Shown here one piece after another: positions 1-8,928 of a DNA stretch of 64,000 bases (within the stretch, counting starts at the first letter, position 1; every line of letters starts with the position of its first letter). Location of the stretch: the NCBI GenBank assembly GCA_025141015.1, contig CP081098.1, positions 62,001-126,000 of the forward strand, in the 5' to 3' direction. The notes under the pieces are model-generated. The model was not told where the DNA came from. It worked only from the letters and a program-made list of their open reading frames with translations, and did not search any database. The translations under genes were made by a program, and so were the position numbers. Source of the stretch: Rhodobacteraceae bacterium M382 (lineage in GTDB: Bacteria; Pseudomonadota; Alphaproteobacteria; Rhodobacterales; Rhodobacteraceae).

Positions 1-719
1 ACGCACTGGACAGCGGATCGCTGCGCGTGGCGGAAAAGCTGGACAATGGCGACTGGCATGTAAACCAATGGGCAAAAAAGGCTGTTCTGCTCGGCTTTCG
101 CATCAAGGACATGGAAATCCAGGATGGCGGCCCGCAGGGTGGCGGCTGGTGGGACAAGGTCGACAGCAAATTTGTCGGCTGGGGCGAAAACCAGTGGAAG
201 GCTGCCGGCTTTCGTGCTGTGCCCAACTGTATTGTCCGCAAATCTGCCTATGTTGCGCCAGGCGTGGTTCTGATGCCGTCATTCGTGAACCTGGGTGCCT
301 ATGTGGACGAAGGTACGATGGTTGACACCTGGGCCACCGTCGGCTCCTGCGCACAGATCGGCAAAAACGTGCACTTGTCAGGCGGCGTCGGCATCGGCGG
401 CGTTCTTGAGCCCATGCAGGCCGGCCCGACCATCATCGAAGACAATTGCTTTATCGGCGCACGCTCTGAAGTGGTCGAAGGTTGCATTGTCCGCGAAGGA
501 TCCGTTCTGGGTATGGGCGTGTACATCGGCAAATCCACCAAGATCGTGGATCGCGAAACCGGTGAAGTCACCTATGGTGAAATCCCGCCCTACTCTGTGG
601 TCGTTTCCGGCTCGATGCCGTCCAAGAACGGCATCAGCCTGTATTGCGCCGTGATCGTCAAACGTGTGGACGAGAAAACCCGTTCCAAGACCGGTATCAA
701 CGAACTCCTGCGCGACTGA
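1..719 (+). CDS. dapD: Tetrahydrodipicolinate N-succinyltransferase, 3' part
   Basis: DapD transfers succinyl from succinyl-CoA to 2,3,4,5-tetrahydropyridine-2,6-dicarboxylate in the succinylase branch of lysine and diaminopimelate synthesis, in the cytoplasm. The reading frame is open from base 3, so the gene starts upstream of the window; about 239 codons of a family usually near 275 are present. The translation shows the DapD middle domain ([11 protein letters not shown]) and then hexapeptide-repeat turns of a left-handed beta helix ([40 protein letters not shown]). The GTG at base 27 is internal and is not the real start. dapE, the next enzyme but one, lies 6.4 kb downstream, so the pathway genes are loosely linked here. 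Confidence 0.96.
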   Translation, partial: ALDSGSLRVAEKLDNGDWHVNQWAKKAVLLGFRIKDMEIQDGGPQGGGWWDKVDSKFVGWGENQWKAAGFRAVPNCIVRKSAYVAPGVVLMPSFVNLGAYVDEGTMVDTWATVGSCAQIGKNVHLSGGVGIGGVLEPMQAGPTIIEDNCFIGARSEVVEGCIVREGSVLGMGVYIGKSTKIVDRETGEVTYGEIPPYSVVVSGSMPSKNGISLYCAVIVKRVDEKTRSKTGINELLRD

Positions 720-746
720 TCAGGTTCGGCTCCCGCAAGTATTATG

Positions 747-777
747 GCCGCAGCGTTGCTACGCTGCGGCCTTTTTC
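747..777 (+). terminator. Rho-independent terminator of dapD
   Basis: A perfect 9-bp stem, GCCGCAGCG / CGCTGCGGC, with a 6-base loop (TTGCTA) is followed by CTTTTTC. It begins 27 bases after the dapD stop codon. The converging gene at 826-2391 ends 56 bases beyond it. Confidence 0.9.
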
Positions 778-825
778 GTTCCACGCCTGTGGTCAGGATA
801 TGCGCCAACTTCTGGACACCGACCC

Positions 826-2391
826 TCATATCGCGGCGAGCAAAACACGACTTTCATGCGCCCTGAGCGTCACCCGTGCCGTGGGACCATAGGAAGCTGT
901 ATCCAGATCCGGCATCAATTCCAGGATTTCATCTCTCGTTGCTGCGTCAAAGGATTCGATGGTCTCGATTCCCGGATGATAGCTTTCGCTATCCAACCCA
1001 TTGCCCCGGACAATTTCATGCTGGTCAAACAGCAAATGGAGGTAGGTTATCGGCGTTCCATCGTCCCGCTGCCGTATCGACCTGCCATTGACCAGATACA
1101 GTGCCTTTACCAGAACTTCGGGTTGATCGAACATCAGCTCCGCTGTTTGTGATGTCAGCAAAATCCGATGGTTTGGCGATACTTCCAACCGACCGTGATG
1201 CCCCAAGGCATTTTTTTCGATTCGGACCGGCGCATGCCGCCCTTCGGCTCGGCGTTCGCTGCGACCAACCCAACGCAAAGGTTGCGCCCCATGGTCGCGT
1301 GTCAAAACCATTTCGCCCGGCTCCAAGTCTTCCACCGGGATTGAGCCCAAAGTAGTCTCGATCAATGTTCCGGCAACAAAGCAAGCCGTCGTTATCAGTT
1401 CGACAAAGGCGGTATCCGTATTCCCGTCTTCATCAGCGACGGTGTAACTGAATACATTACTCCCTTCTTCCCCGTCCGAAGTGACTTCAAAGCTCCCGTC
1501 CATTGCCAGGGTAATCTGCTCTCCGGTCGCCAATGTCACCGAATCCCCTGCTGACACAGGCTGACCGTTGATATGGGTGATCGTCAGTTCCCCGCCAACA
1601 GATGAACTGTCATTGGCCAGAACATCAACATTGCCAGATGCGAGCCCCTGAACGCTGATTGTGTCATCTTCAGCAACCAACGCCGTTTGGATCGAATCCC
1701 CGGCGATCAATAGATTGCTATCGTAGTATTGGTCGCCACCATCCGCGATGGCGATCTTGATCGTATTGGTCTCACCAGGATTGACCGGTGCCTTGAGCGT
1801 CAGTTTGACGGTGAATCCATCCATCTCCGTATTTGCCACTTCGGCGTCTGCCGGGTTGTCGACATACAGGTTGGCGTTACTCTCGTCGTTGATATTGTTG
1901 ATGGTAATATCGCCGTCGCCAACACTCAGAGTTGCCGGTTCGCCATTGACCCAGACACCAACCGCGTCATTGAACCCTGAGTTCACGTATTCCAGGTATT
2001 CCTCCGAAGCAAACGTGATCTGCATGGTCAAAGTTGATCCCTCCGGGATGAACTCGGCCTCAAGAACAGCGGCGTCATAGGTTCTGGCCCCTGCCATGTC
2101 ATCCAGATCATCGTCACCGCTTGTTCTGTTTACGGTTGATGTATGTGCCCGAACATTCGCGTCGCCGCTGCTGTTTGTGATATCTGTTGCTCTGCCTGTC
2201 GACAGAATGACCCCAGTATCTGATGGGGTCAGTTCGGGTGCCACGTCGTCCCCTTCTGAATAGATCCCCGACGCCCGTGCAGCCCCGGAATAATCAGCAC
2301 TGACGATTTCGATACCCGAGCCAAACATGGCCTCGGCCATGTCGGTCGCAGTCGCGGAAGTATCAATTGGCAGTTCAGAAGCAGTCGGCAT
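826..2391 (-). CDS. Choice-of-anchor L / Hint-domain protein
   Basis: A 521-residue protein of three parts. Residues about 10-215 resemble the choice-of-anchor L domain (TDMAEAMFG, TGVILSTGRA, FASEEYLEYV, GVWVNGEPATL). Residues about 240-335 form an Ig/VCBS-like beta domain (VLANDSSSVGGELTITHING, FSYTVADEDGNTDTAFVEL). The C-terminal part is a Hint_2 autoprocessing domain that starts at Cys337 (CFVAGTLIET) and carries the SPNHR motif with His408. These are the residues expected for Hint-type self-cleavage. There is no visible Sec signal peptide and no RTX repeats, so the export route is unclear; a surface or secreted role is inferred. GGGGA lies 8 bases before the ATG. It is a paralogue of the protein at 5195-6769 but sits in a separate transcription unit. 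Confidence 0.85.
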   Translation of the reverse strand: MPTASELPIDTSATATDMAEAMFGSGIEIVSADYSGAARASGIYSEGDDVAPELTPSDTGVILSTGRATDITNSSGDANVRAHTSTVNRTSGDDDLDDMAGARTYDAAVLEAEFIPEGSTLTMQITFASEEYLEYVNSGFNDAVGVWVNGEPATLSVGDGDITINNINDESNANLYVDNPADAEVANTEMDGFTVKLTLKAPVNPGETNTIKIAIADGGDQYYDSNLLIAGDSIQTALVAEDDTISVQGLASGNVDVLANDSSSVGGELTITHINGQPVSAGDSVTLATGEQITLAMDGSFEVTSDGEEGSNVFSYTVADEDGNTDTAFVELITTACFVAGTLIETTLGSIPVEDLEPGEMVLTRDHGAQPLRWVGRSERRAEGRHAPVRIEKNALGHHGRLEVSPNHRILLTSQTAELMFDQPEVLVKALYLVNGRSIRQRDDGTPITYLHLLFDQHEIVRGNGLDSESYHPGIETIESFDAATRDEILELMPDLDTASYGPTARVTLRAHESRVLLAAI

Positions 2392-2614
2392 TGCAGTCCC
2401 CAGAAATCATCATCGCCATTCAGCAATACGGCCCAGGGTCTTGGGATTTCCTTTCCACCGTGCGTCAAAACACACAGCATTCATGTCAAATCGGCTCAAT
2501 CTCGGCTTTGGCGTCGAATCTGGTCGGAATTCGACCGTCAGAGCAGGCAGCAGGGTTGAGCTTGGGCCACAGTTAACGGTATGCGAAAGCCGGATCGTCA
2601 CGAGAGGCCCGGCA

Positions 2615-2962
2615 ATGGAAAAGAAACCCAAACGCGTGCAGCAGGTTTACACCTTGCTCGTTCAAATTGGCCGCAAGGATGGTGATGGCCTCCCAAAGGG
2701 AGCCACAGGTGCCGCGCTGATGATCTTTGCTTCTGGCGTTGACGAGGCCGAAGCCGTACGCGAGACCGTCGCGATCCTGAAACAGGCAGATACCGCTCCG
2801 CTGGATGTTACCGGATATGGTACATTGGAAGAGCGAGAAGCCGAAGGTCACGAGATCGAAGCCGATGAACGCGCGCTGATGCAACGTGCGCTCGACGAGA
2901 ATTCAGTAATCGTCGCACAGATGACGCCATTTTTTGACGAGCCCGGCAAAACTGTTCATTAA
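2615..2962 (+). CDS. Small conserved hypothetical protein
   Basis: A 115-residue acidic soluble protein that I do not recognise by function. It starts MEKKPKRVQQVYTLLVQIGR and contains an alternating beta/alpha pattern (GAALMIFASGVDEAEAVRET, then DVTGYGTLEEREAEGHEIE). The fold could be a small ferredoxin-like alpha/beta unit. I chose the ATG at 2615, behind a weak GAGAGG. The upstream in-frame extension to 2327 is antisense to the start of the neighbouring Hint gene and is low in complexity, so it is not likely to be coding. It is transcribed away from 826-2391 and converges with the channel gene at 2973. Confidence 0.7.
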   Translation: MEKKPKRVQQVYTLLVQIGRKDGDGLPKGATGAALMIFASGVDEAEAVRETVAILKQADTAPLDVTGYGTLEEREAEGHEIEADERALMQRALDENSVIVAQMTPFFDEPGKTVH

Positions 2963-2972
2963 TGGCGGGCCA

Positions 2973-4052
2973 TCAGTTCCGCCATCCGAACCACTTGCGA
3001 TAGATGGATTCATACGTCCCATCTTCGCGCAGGGACAACAGTGCCTGATTAAAGGGTTCGACCAAATCCGACCCGGTCGAGAAGGCGATCCCATAGTTTT
3101 CGGACAGAAAGATCGGCCCCACCAGCCTGCCATGCTCAAATCCATGATGGCTGGTATAATAGGACAGGATCGGAGCATCGAACACCACGGCCTGCAAGTT
3201 GCCTGCTTCGAATTCGGTCAGCATTGGTTCCAGCCCACCAAATCCCTGATAGTCGATTTCACGCCGTTCCAAAAAGCCCGCCGCCGTCGATCCACTGATC
3301 GTACCGACGCGCTGACCATATAAGTCATTTACCGAATTCACCGACCCTGTGATGGCTTCGACAGTCATGGCGGCGGTGATTTTCGCAACAAAGACCGACA
3401 CGACAAATAGCGATGACACCACAAGCAGCACACCAAAGATCCTGCCAAAAAAGGTGCGCGGCATCCGCTCTTCGAACCCTCCGTTGACCACCAGGTTGAG
3501 CGCCCACCAAAAAGACGGAAACCAGGCTTCCTTCAAAGGACGTTCAAAATAGGGCTGCGACCGACGTTCCAGCAGCCACATCAACATGCCGCCCACAAAC
3601 AAGACCAAAAAGGCAACACCCAGGGCGACCATGATATCCGCGGAAAACAAGGTGTGAATCAGCAGCGGCCGCCCGGAATCAGTCACCGGCACCATGATTT
3701 GCAGACCCGACGCAAAGATCGGCTGGCTAAAATCCATCTGCGCTTCGCGCGCCGCCGTGATCGAAATATTTGCAATCGCCAGATCAGCAGCCCCGGAGCG
3801 CACAGCATCAAGCATCTCCGGGAACTGATCGACCCGATCTATGGTCACTTCCAACCCCTGTGCGTGGGCTAAAGCACCGAGCAGATCCATCGAAAACCCG
3901 GTTTGCGCGCCCTGATCCGTCATCGAAAAGGGAGCACGTGTGACAGTCGCTACATTCAGCGTCTGGGCTGCGGCCTGTTGGGCCGCAACAACGACCAAGG
4001 CCGCCAGAACATAGAATATCCGGTTCAGCATTGAAAACATGAGGTCCGCCAT
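2973..4052 (-). CDS. GluR0-like ligand-gated ion channel with unusual pore
   Basis: The order of parts matches prokaryotic ionotropic glutamate receptors. There is a signal peptide ([16 protein letters not shown]...AQ), then the first lobe of a solute-binding domain ([26 protein letters not shown]). A first membrane helix ([20 protein letters not shown]), a re-entrant pore segment ([18 protein letters not shown]) and a second membrane helix ([20 protein letters not shown]) follow. The second ligand-binding lobe runs to the end ([20 protein letters not shown] ... [12 protein letters not shown]). The potassium filter TVGYGD of GluR0 is replaced by NGGFEE (bases 3468-3485). The start is uncertain: TTG 4088, ATG 4052 and ATG 4040 are all in frame, and I prefer 4052. 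It lies 45 bases after the Hint-only gene on the same strand and is probably co-transcribed. Confidence 0.8.
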   Translation of the reverse strand: MADLMFSMLNRIFYVLAALVVVAAQQAAAQTLNVATVTRAPFSMTDQGAQTGFSMDLLGALAHAQGLEVTIDRVDQFPEMLDAVRSGAADLAIANISITAAREAQMDFSQPIFASGLQIMVPVTDSGRPLLIHTLFSADIMVALGVAFLVLFVGGMLMWLLERRSQPYFERPLKEAWFPSFWWALNLVVNGGFEERMPRTFFGRIFGVLLVVSSLFVVSVFVAKITAAMTVEAITGSVNSVNDLYGQRVGTISGSTAAGFLERREIDYQGFGGLEPMLTEFEAGNLQAVVFDAPILSYYTSHHGFEHGRLVGPIFLSENYGIAFSTGSDLVEPFNQALLSLREDGTYESIYRKWFGWRN

Positions 4053-4097
4053 TTTCACCCGATTACGCAGAATTTGCAGGTCAGGCAAGCATCGCGG

Positions 4098-5195
4098 TCA
4101 GGCCACACGCCGCTCGGCCAGAATGGTGGCGTCAAAAGCACGCAATACCGGGTGCACCGGCTTGGCGTGTTCCGGCAGGCTGTTGCGGTCCAGATCGGCC
4201 AATAGGCTTCGGGACAACACATCCCGGTTACGACGCAGCCGTCCAATGAAAAGACTGTCGGCCATGGTCCCCGCAACTTTCATGGCTTCGTGGCCGGGCA
4301 GGACCAGCTGTTGATATGTGATCAGCTGCCCAACGGGCGGTATATAGGCCCGCGGAGTTCCCGTCAGATGACGCGTCGACAGCAGAACCGCCTGACATCC
4401 GAATAAATATTCCACCTCGGAACCGGTCAGAAGCAGCCGTTGGGCTGGGGACACATCAATATCACGCCACAGCCCAAAGAAAGGGGCCCGCAACCTGACA
4501 GGCCGGAATGATCCCCGCGCAGGGACAACGCGCGAGATTTTGTGCAAGATCGGAACCGCGCAATCGTTTTGCGTCAAAACCACATCGCCCCGGCGCAGTT
4601 TGGAAATCGGCCGATAGCCGTCTGGCGTTGCGATTGGCGTGTCCATCGCCAGCGATGGCATTGGACCGATGGGTTCGATACCCGCTGACAGCGCCAGGTA
4701 TCGCACTTCGCGCGACACATACCGTTCTGGCCCAGGCATTAACAAAGCTCGTGCATCCATGACTCGCAAGGGGCGTGGCGACGAGACCGGCACCGAAATC
4801 ACGCAATCATCCTGTGGTCGTTCGACCGTCAACCGTGCCCAGCGCCGTGGTGCATCCCAGACATAGGTAATCCGCAGAGTTTCCGTACGTCCCCCTTCGG
4901 AATGATTGATTGTCTGATGCAATGGAAGTCCACCCTGGTTCAATACCAGGCTCAACCCTCCGCCGGGAATCGCGTGCAACGCCAAATGCAATGGCCATTC
5001 GCCCTGTTGATCATAGATGAACAGGGGTTCCATCCTGGCCGTCGCCGGAACATTCGTTTCGACGACCAGAGATCCTCGTACCATCAAGGCATCAGGACCG
5101 GATTGGACCAGTTTTGCCGCGCCTTTGGGTTGCCCCAGTCCCTGAGGGGCAAACCAATGCCCGTCATGATCGGACAAGGCGATCCAGTTGGCCAT
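4098..5195 (-). CDS. Hint-fold protein with replaced catalytic residues
   Basis: A 365-residue protein. Residues 1 to about 175 are beta-rich and of unknown family. A Hint_2-like domain follows (LAMDTPIATPDGYRPISKLR, GDVVLTQND, DIDVSPAQRLLL). Aligned with its neighbours, the essential N-terminal Cys is Ser181 and the His of the SPxHR motif is Gln252, so ordinary Hint autocleavage is doubtful. The C-terminal tail (HPVLRAFDATIL) resembles the tails of both full Hint proteins. Its ATG shares one base with the TAA of 5195-6769 (TAATG), which suggests translational coupling. A role as a non-cleaving partner or substrate decoy is inference only. Confidence 0.75.
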   Translation of the reverse strand: MANWIALSDHDGHWFAPQGLGQPKGAAKLVQSGPDALMVRGSLVVETNVPATARMEPLFIYDQQGEWPLHLALHAIPGGGLSLVLNQGGLPLHQTINHSEGGRTETLRITYVWDAPRRWARLTVERPQDDCVISVPVSSPRPLRVMDARALLMPGPERYVSREVRYLALSAGIEPIGPMPSLAMDTPIATPDGYRPISKLRRGDVVLTQNDCAVPILHKISRVVPARGSFRPVRLRAPFFGLWRDIDVSPAQRLLLTGSEVEYLFGCQAVLLSTRHLTGTPRAYIPPVGQLITYQQLVLPGHEAMKVAGTMADSLFIGRLRRNRDVLSRSLLADLDRNSLPEHAKPVHPVLRAFDATILAERRVA

Positions 5196-6769
5196 TATGC
5201 AGCCTGTTCTCGGTTGAACAACAGCTGGGTTTCATAGCTGCGCAATGTAGGTCTGGCTGCAGGTCCATAGCCTTCACCTGTGTGCGGGTCCAGTTCTGGA
5301 AACAGGGTACAGATTTCGTCGATAATCGGTTGCTCGAACAGGCTGGAGCTTTGTGGACCGGGCAGAAAGCTTTCGGTTTGCAGCCCTTCGGAATAGACTA
5401 CCTGATGGCGATCAAACATGATGTGGACATAGGTGACTTCACCGCCTTGATGACGCACCACGGACTGATCGTTGATCATGTCCTTGGCCGCCACCAGAAC
5501 TTCGTCCTCACCAAACAGAAGTTCGGCAACCGCATCGCGCACCAAAATTCGATGTTGGGGTGAAACCAACAGGTCGCGATGTTCACCAAAGGTCCCCGCC
5601 CGAATGTGGATAGGGGCATAATCCCCAGTCGCCTGCACCACCCGCGACCCGATCCAGCGCAAGGGCTGAGCCCCGTCATCCCGGGTCCAGACTGGATCTC
5701 CCGGTTGCAATTCCTCCACTGGCACCTCGCCATAAGGAGTTGCGATCAACGTTCCGGCAACGAAACACGGGATGGAATTGACCTGTACAATACCTGTGTC
5801 GGTGTTCGCCCCATTCGACACGGTGTACGTAAAGTTGAATTCCTCGGTGTCCCCGTCACCTATGACCTTGAGCGTACCATCTGAGTTCAACTGAACACTT
5901 TGGCCAGTATTGAGCTGAACGATATCGCCAACATTGACCGCGATGCCATTGATGTGGGTAATGGTCAGCGTGCCGCCGCTGGCACTGACGTCATTGGCTG
6001 TCACGTCCAGATCAACAGATCCCGTTGGAAACAGATCCGTGGAATCGCCCAATGCCACCAGGTCGGTTTGAACTGAATTTGCTGCAATCAGCAGGTTGGA
6101 ATCATAGCTGCTGTCTGTCACATCCGCGATGCCGATACGGATTGTATTCACAACGCCCGGGATGACATTCATGGTCAGCGTCATGGTCACGGTCAGACCA
6201 TCCATCTCGGTGTTGTAGGCGTCGCCGGTATTGTCCAGAAACAGGTTTTCATTGGTGCTGCTGTTCACATTTCCCGGATCAGTATCACCATCGCCAATCC
6301 CCAGTTCCACCTGCGTTCCATTAACCCAGACACCCACAAAATCCTGATACAGAGAATCCGTATATTCCGGGTATTCTTCCGAAGAAAACACAAACTGCAT
6401 GGTCATCAACGACCCGGTCGGGATAAAGCTGACATCCAGATAAGAGGCGTCATAGGTATTCGTACCCGCCGCAGCATTGAAGTCCGGATTGTTGTTTTGA
6501 CCAGAGGTGTTGGTCGATGTGCTGGCTGACCGGTTCGGGTCTCCGCCCGAACGGGTGAAATGCGAGGCGCGACCAGTTGACAGGATTACGCCGGTGTCTC
6601 CCGGTGTCGCACCAGGTGCCAACGCATCCCCGTTAGAATAGATCGCCGAAGATTGGCTCCATCCAGAATAGGACGCGCTGACAACTGTCGCACCATCTCC
6701 AAAGATCGCCTCGGCCATTGCTGTGGCGTTGGCATTTGTCTGATAGCCAAGTTCGGCACCCGTCGCCAT
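5195..6769 (-). CDS. Choice-of-anchor L / Hint-domain protein
   Basis: A 524-residue paralogue of the protein at 826-2391 with the same order of parts. The choice-of-anchor L domain covers about residues 10-215 (TAMAEAIFGDG, TGVILSTGRASHF, FSSEEYPEYTD, GVWVNGTQVEL). An Ig/VCBS-like beta domain follows (VTANDVSASGGTLTITHING). The Hint_2 domain starts at Cys335 (CFVAGTLIATPYGEVPVEEL) and has SPQHR with His406, so the catalytic residues are intact. No Sec signal is visible. AGGGG precedes the ATG. It is the first gene of an apparent operon with the Hint-only protein and the channel. Autoprocessing at the Cys is expected from the family; what is released or attached is unknown. Confidence 0.85.
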   Translation of the reverse strand: MATGAELGYQTNANATAMAEAIFGDGATVVSASYSGWSQSSAIYSNGDALAPGATPGDTGVILSTGRASHFTRSGGDPNRSASTSTNTSGQNNNPDFNAAAGTNTYDASYLDVSFIPTGSLMTMQFVFSSEEYPEYTDSLYQDFVGVWVNGTQVELGIGDGDTDPGNVNSSTNENLFLDNTGDAYNTEMDGLTVTMTLTMNVIPGVVNTIRIGIADVTDSSYDSNLLIAANSVQTDLVALGDSTDLFPTGSVDLDVTANDVSASGGTLTITHINGIAVNVGDIVQLNTGQSVQLNSDGTLKVIGDGDTEEFNFTYTVSNGANTDTGIVQVNSIPCFVAGTLIATPYGEVPVEELQPGDPVWTRDDGAQPLRWIGSRVVQATGDYAPIHIRAGTFGEHRDLLVSPQHRILVRDAVAELLFGEDEVLVAAKDMINDQSVVRHQGGEVTYVHIMFDRHQVVYSEGLQTESFLPGPQSSSLFEQPIIDEICTLFPELDPHTGEGYGPAARPTLRSYETQLLFNREQAA

Positions 6770-7132
6770 TTTCTGCCCCTTTTTTCATTCCAAGGCAGAA
6801 ATTCCGCGAACAGGCAAATCCCGGTCACGAAATAGGTTCTCCAGCCATAGTATGGCGGAGAGAAAAATTGGCGGCCTCTTGTGTGCCGTCCTGCTCGAAT
6901 TGCCCTGCCTCGGGTCATTTTGTTTGCCTCAGATGTATCACGACTTTTTCAGCTTGCTAAGGCGTTTCATAATGCTGCCGCCAAGTTGCTGCTTTTGAGG
7001 CACATTTGACACAAGCCCCCAGCTTACCCATCAAGGTGAGCTCAGAAGGGTTTGGTTGGCGGATATGTGGTTTGCACCGAGTATCAAACCGCGCTAGGCC
7101 AGTTTCAACGACCCCTTTCCGGAGCCTGCGCC
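6770..7132. other. Intergenic region between Hint operon and dapE
   Basis: These 363 bases separate two divergent genes and must hold both promoters. I see no RNA gene, repeat or convincing small reading frame. A T-rich stretch just before the Hint gene start (about 6779-6787) carries its ribosome-binding site on the minus strand. No operator could be recognised. Confidence 0.5.
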
Positions 7133-8278
7133 ATGTCTCATACAGATCCCGCCCAGCTGACAGCCGATTTGATCCGCTGCCCTTCAGTAACACCTGAGGA
7201 GGGAGGCGCTCTGGTACTCCTGGAAAAGCTGTTGAGTGATGCCGGTTTCGACTGCACTCGCGTGGATCGAGGGGGCATCAGCAACCTGTTTGCCCGTTGG
7301 GGAACACAAGGTCACGCCCGGACGTTTGGGTTCAACGGTCATACGGATGTCGTGCCGGTCGGGGATGTGGCGGCCTGGACTGTTGATCCCTTTGGTGCCG
7401 AAGAAATCGACGGATTCATGTATGGCCGTGGTGCAACTGACATGAAATCTGGCGTGGCCGCCTTTGCCGCTGCGGCTGTTGATTTCGTGCGGGACACACC
7501 TCCGGACGGGGCGATCATTCTGACGATCACCGGCGACGAAGAGGGCGATGCATACGACGGCACCACCGCTTTGCTGGACTATATGAACAAGTCGGGCGAG
7601 GCGATGTCGGTCTGTCTGGTGGGCGAACCGACCTGTCCTGATCACATGGGCGAGATGATGAAAATCGGGCGGCGCGGGTCGATGACGACCTGGTTTACGT
7701 TCTCCGGGGTTCAGGGCCACGCCGCATACCCGCATCGGGCCAACAATCCGTTGCCTGCCATGGCACGCCTGATGGATCGGTTGGCATCACACGAACTGGA
7801 TCAGGGCAGTGACCACTTTGATGCCTCGACCCTGGCAGTGGTGACAATGGACACTGGCAACCCTGCAACCAATGTGATCCCGGCGCACTGTCATGCCACA
7901 GTAAACATTCGGTTCAATGATCTGCACAACGGTGCCGCGCTGAGCGATTGGCTAAAGACCGAAGCTGACAAGGTCGCAGACACATTTGGTGTCGGCATCG
8001 AACTAAAGACCAAGATTTCGGGCGAAAGCTTCCTGACACCTCCGGGCACGCTGTCCAATCTGGTTGCCGCCTCTGTCAAAGCGGAAACGGGGGTAACACC
8101 AGTTCTGTCCACTACCGGGGGTACGTCAGATGCGCGCTTTGTCAAAAATCACTGCCCGGTTGTCGAATTTGGCCTGGTGGGTCGCACCATGCACCAGGTG
8201 GATGAACGGGTTGAAATCGATCAGATCCACCAACTAAAGGCGATCTACACGCGTGTCCTGCGGGACTATTTTGCCTGA
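7133..8278 (+). CDS. dapE: Succinyl-diaminopimelate desuccinylase
   Basis: DapE removes succinate from N-succinyl-LL-diaminopimelate in the lysine/peptidoglycan precursor pathway and uses two zinc ions. The 381 residues are the usual length. The M20 peptidase metal motifs are present: [12 protein letters not shown] with His70, [11 protein letters not shown], and the catalytic acid in TGDEEGDA. The dimerisation lobe ([20 protein letters not shown]) and the C-terminal GGTSDARF and MHQVDERVE motifs follow. I placed the start at ATG 7133 ([10 protein letters not shown]), which fits the family N-terminus; an upstream in-frame extension does not. The next gene begins 6 bases after the stop. Confidence 0.97.
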   Translation: MSHTDPAQLTADLIRCPSVTPEEGGALVLLEKLLSDAGFDCTRVDRGGISNLFARWGTQGHARTFGFNGHTDVVPVGDVAAWTVDPFGAEEIDGFMYGRGATDMKSGVAAFAAAAVDFVRDTPPDGAIILTITGDEEGDAYDGTTALLDYMNKSGEAMSVCLVGEPTCPDHMGEMMKIGRRGSMTTWFTFSGVQGHAAYPHRANNPLPAMARLMDRLASHELDQGSDHFDASTLAVVTMDTGNPATNVIPAHCHATVNIRFNDLHNGAALSDWLKTEADKVADTFGVGIELKTKISGESFLTPPGTLSNLVAASVKAETGVTPVLSTTGGTSDARFVKNHCPVVEFGLVGRTMHQVDERVEIDQIHQLKAIYTRVLRDYFA

Positions 8279-8284
8279 TCCCGC

Positions 8285-8872
8285 ATGAAACGCACATTGG
8301 TCATCATGGTCAAGGTTCCGCGCCCCGGGAGGGTCAAGACCCGTTTGGGGCGCGACATTGGCATGGACGCGGCCGCCTGGTGGTTTCGCCACCAATCGGC
8401 GCGGCTGATCCGTCGGCTGCGTGACCCACGCTGGCAGATCGTTTTGGCGGTCGCGCCGGATGTCGCGGGAATGGCGTCCAAAGTATGGCCTGCTGACCTT
8501 CACCGCATTCCGCAGGGAAACGGCGATCTGGGAGACCGGATGGGACGCATATTGCGCTCTATGCCGGCGGGGCCCGTGTGCATCATCGGAGCGGATATTC
8601 CGGGGATCACGCGCACGCATGTCGCGCGAGCCTTTGCGGCATTGGGAGACCATGATGCGGTCTTTGGACCTGCCTTTGATGGCGGGTACTGGCTGGTCGG
8701 GGCCAAACGTGTTGCCGCCTTACCCAGTGGGATGTTTCGCAACGTCCGCTGGTCAACACCACATGCATTGGCCGACACAATCGCCACACTGCCGGGGCGG
8801 CGTATCGCGCAGGTCGATCAATTGCGTGATGTCGATACTGTCCTGGACTTGCAACCAGCACCTTTGCCCTGA
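8285..8872 (+). CDS. DUF2064 glycosyltransferase-like protein
   Basis: A 195-residue protein of the DUF2064 / TIGR04282 family, which has a GT-A nucleotidyltransferase-like fold. Visible features are the N-terminal VKVPRPGRVKTRLGRDIG (a nucleotide-binding loop as in MobA- and CofC-like enzymes), GADIPGITRTHV with the expected metal-binding Asp, and DAVFGPAFDGGYWLVG. The family is sometimes linked to radical-SAM genes, but none is adjacent here. The substrate is unknown. It lies 6 bases downstream of dapE and is probably co-transcribed with it. Confidence 0.85.
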   Translation: MKRTLVIMVKVPRPGRVKTRLGRDIGMDAAAWWFRHQSARLIRRLRDPRWQIVLAVAPDVAGMASKVWPADLHRIPQGNGDLGDRMGRILRSMPAGPVCIIGADIPGITRTHVARAFAALGDHDAVFGPAFDGGYWLVGAKRVAALPSGMFRNVRWSTPHALADTIATLPGRRIAQVDQLRDVDTVLDLQPAPLP

Positions 8873-8928
8873 ACGTACCATCGCTTTTGCGCATGACGAA
8901 GGCGGGTTGCCGTGCTAGGGCACATGAC

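Noticed and set aside
2327-2614. N-terminal extension of the small protein at 2615
   Set aside because: It would run antisense through the start of the neighbouring Hint gene and has no plausible ribosome-binding site or family match.
6770-7132. RNA gene or small protein in the longest clean intergenic region
   Set aside because: No tRNA-like fold, no strong hairpin with a T run and no coding-like frame could be seen.
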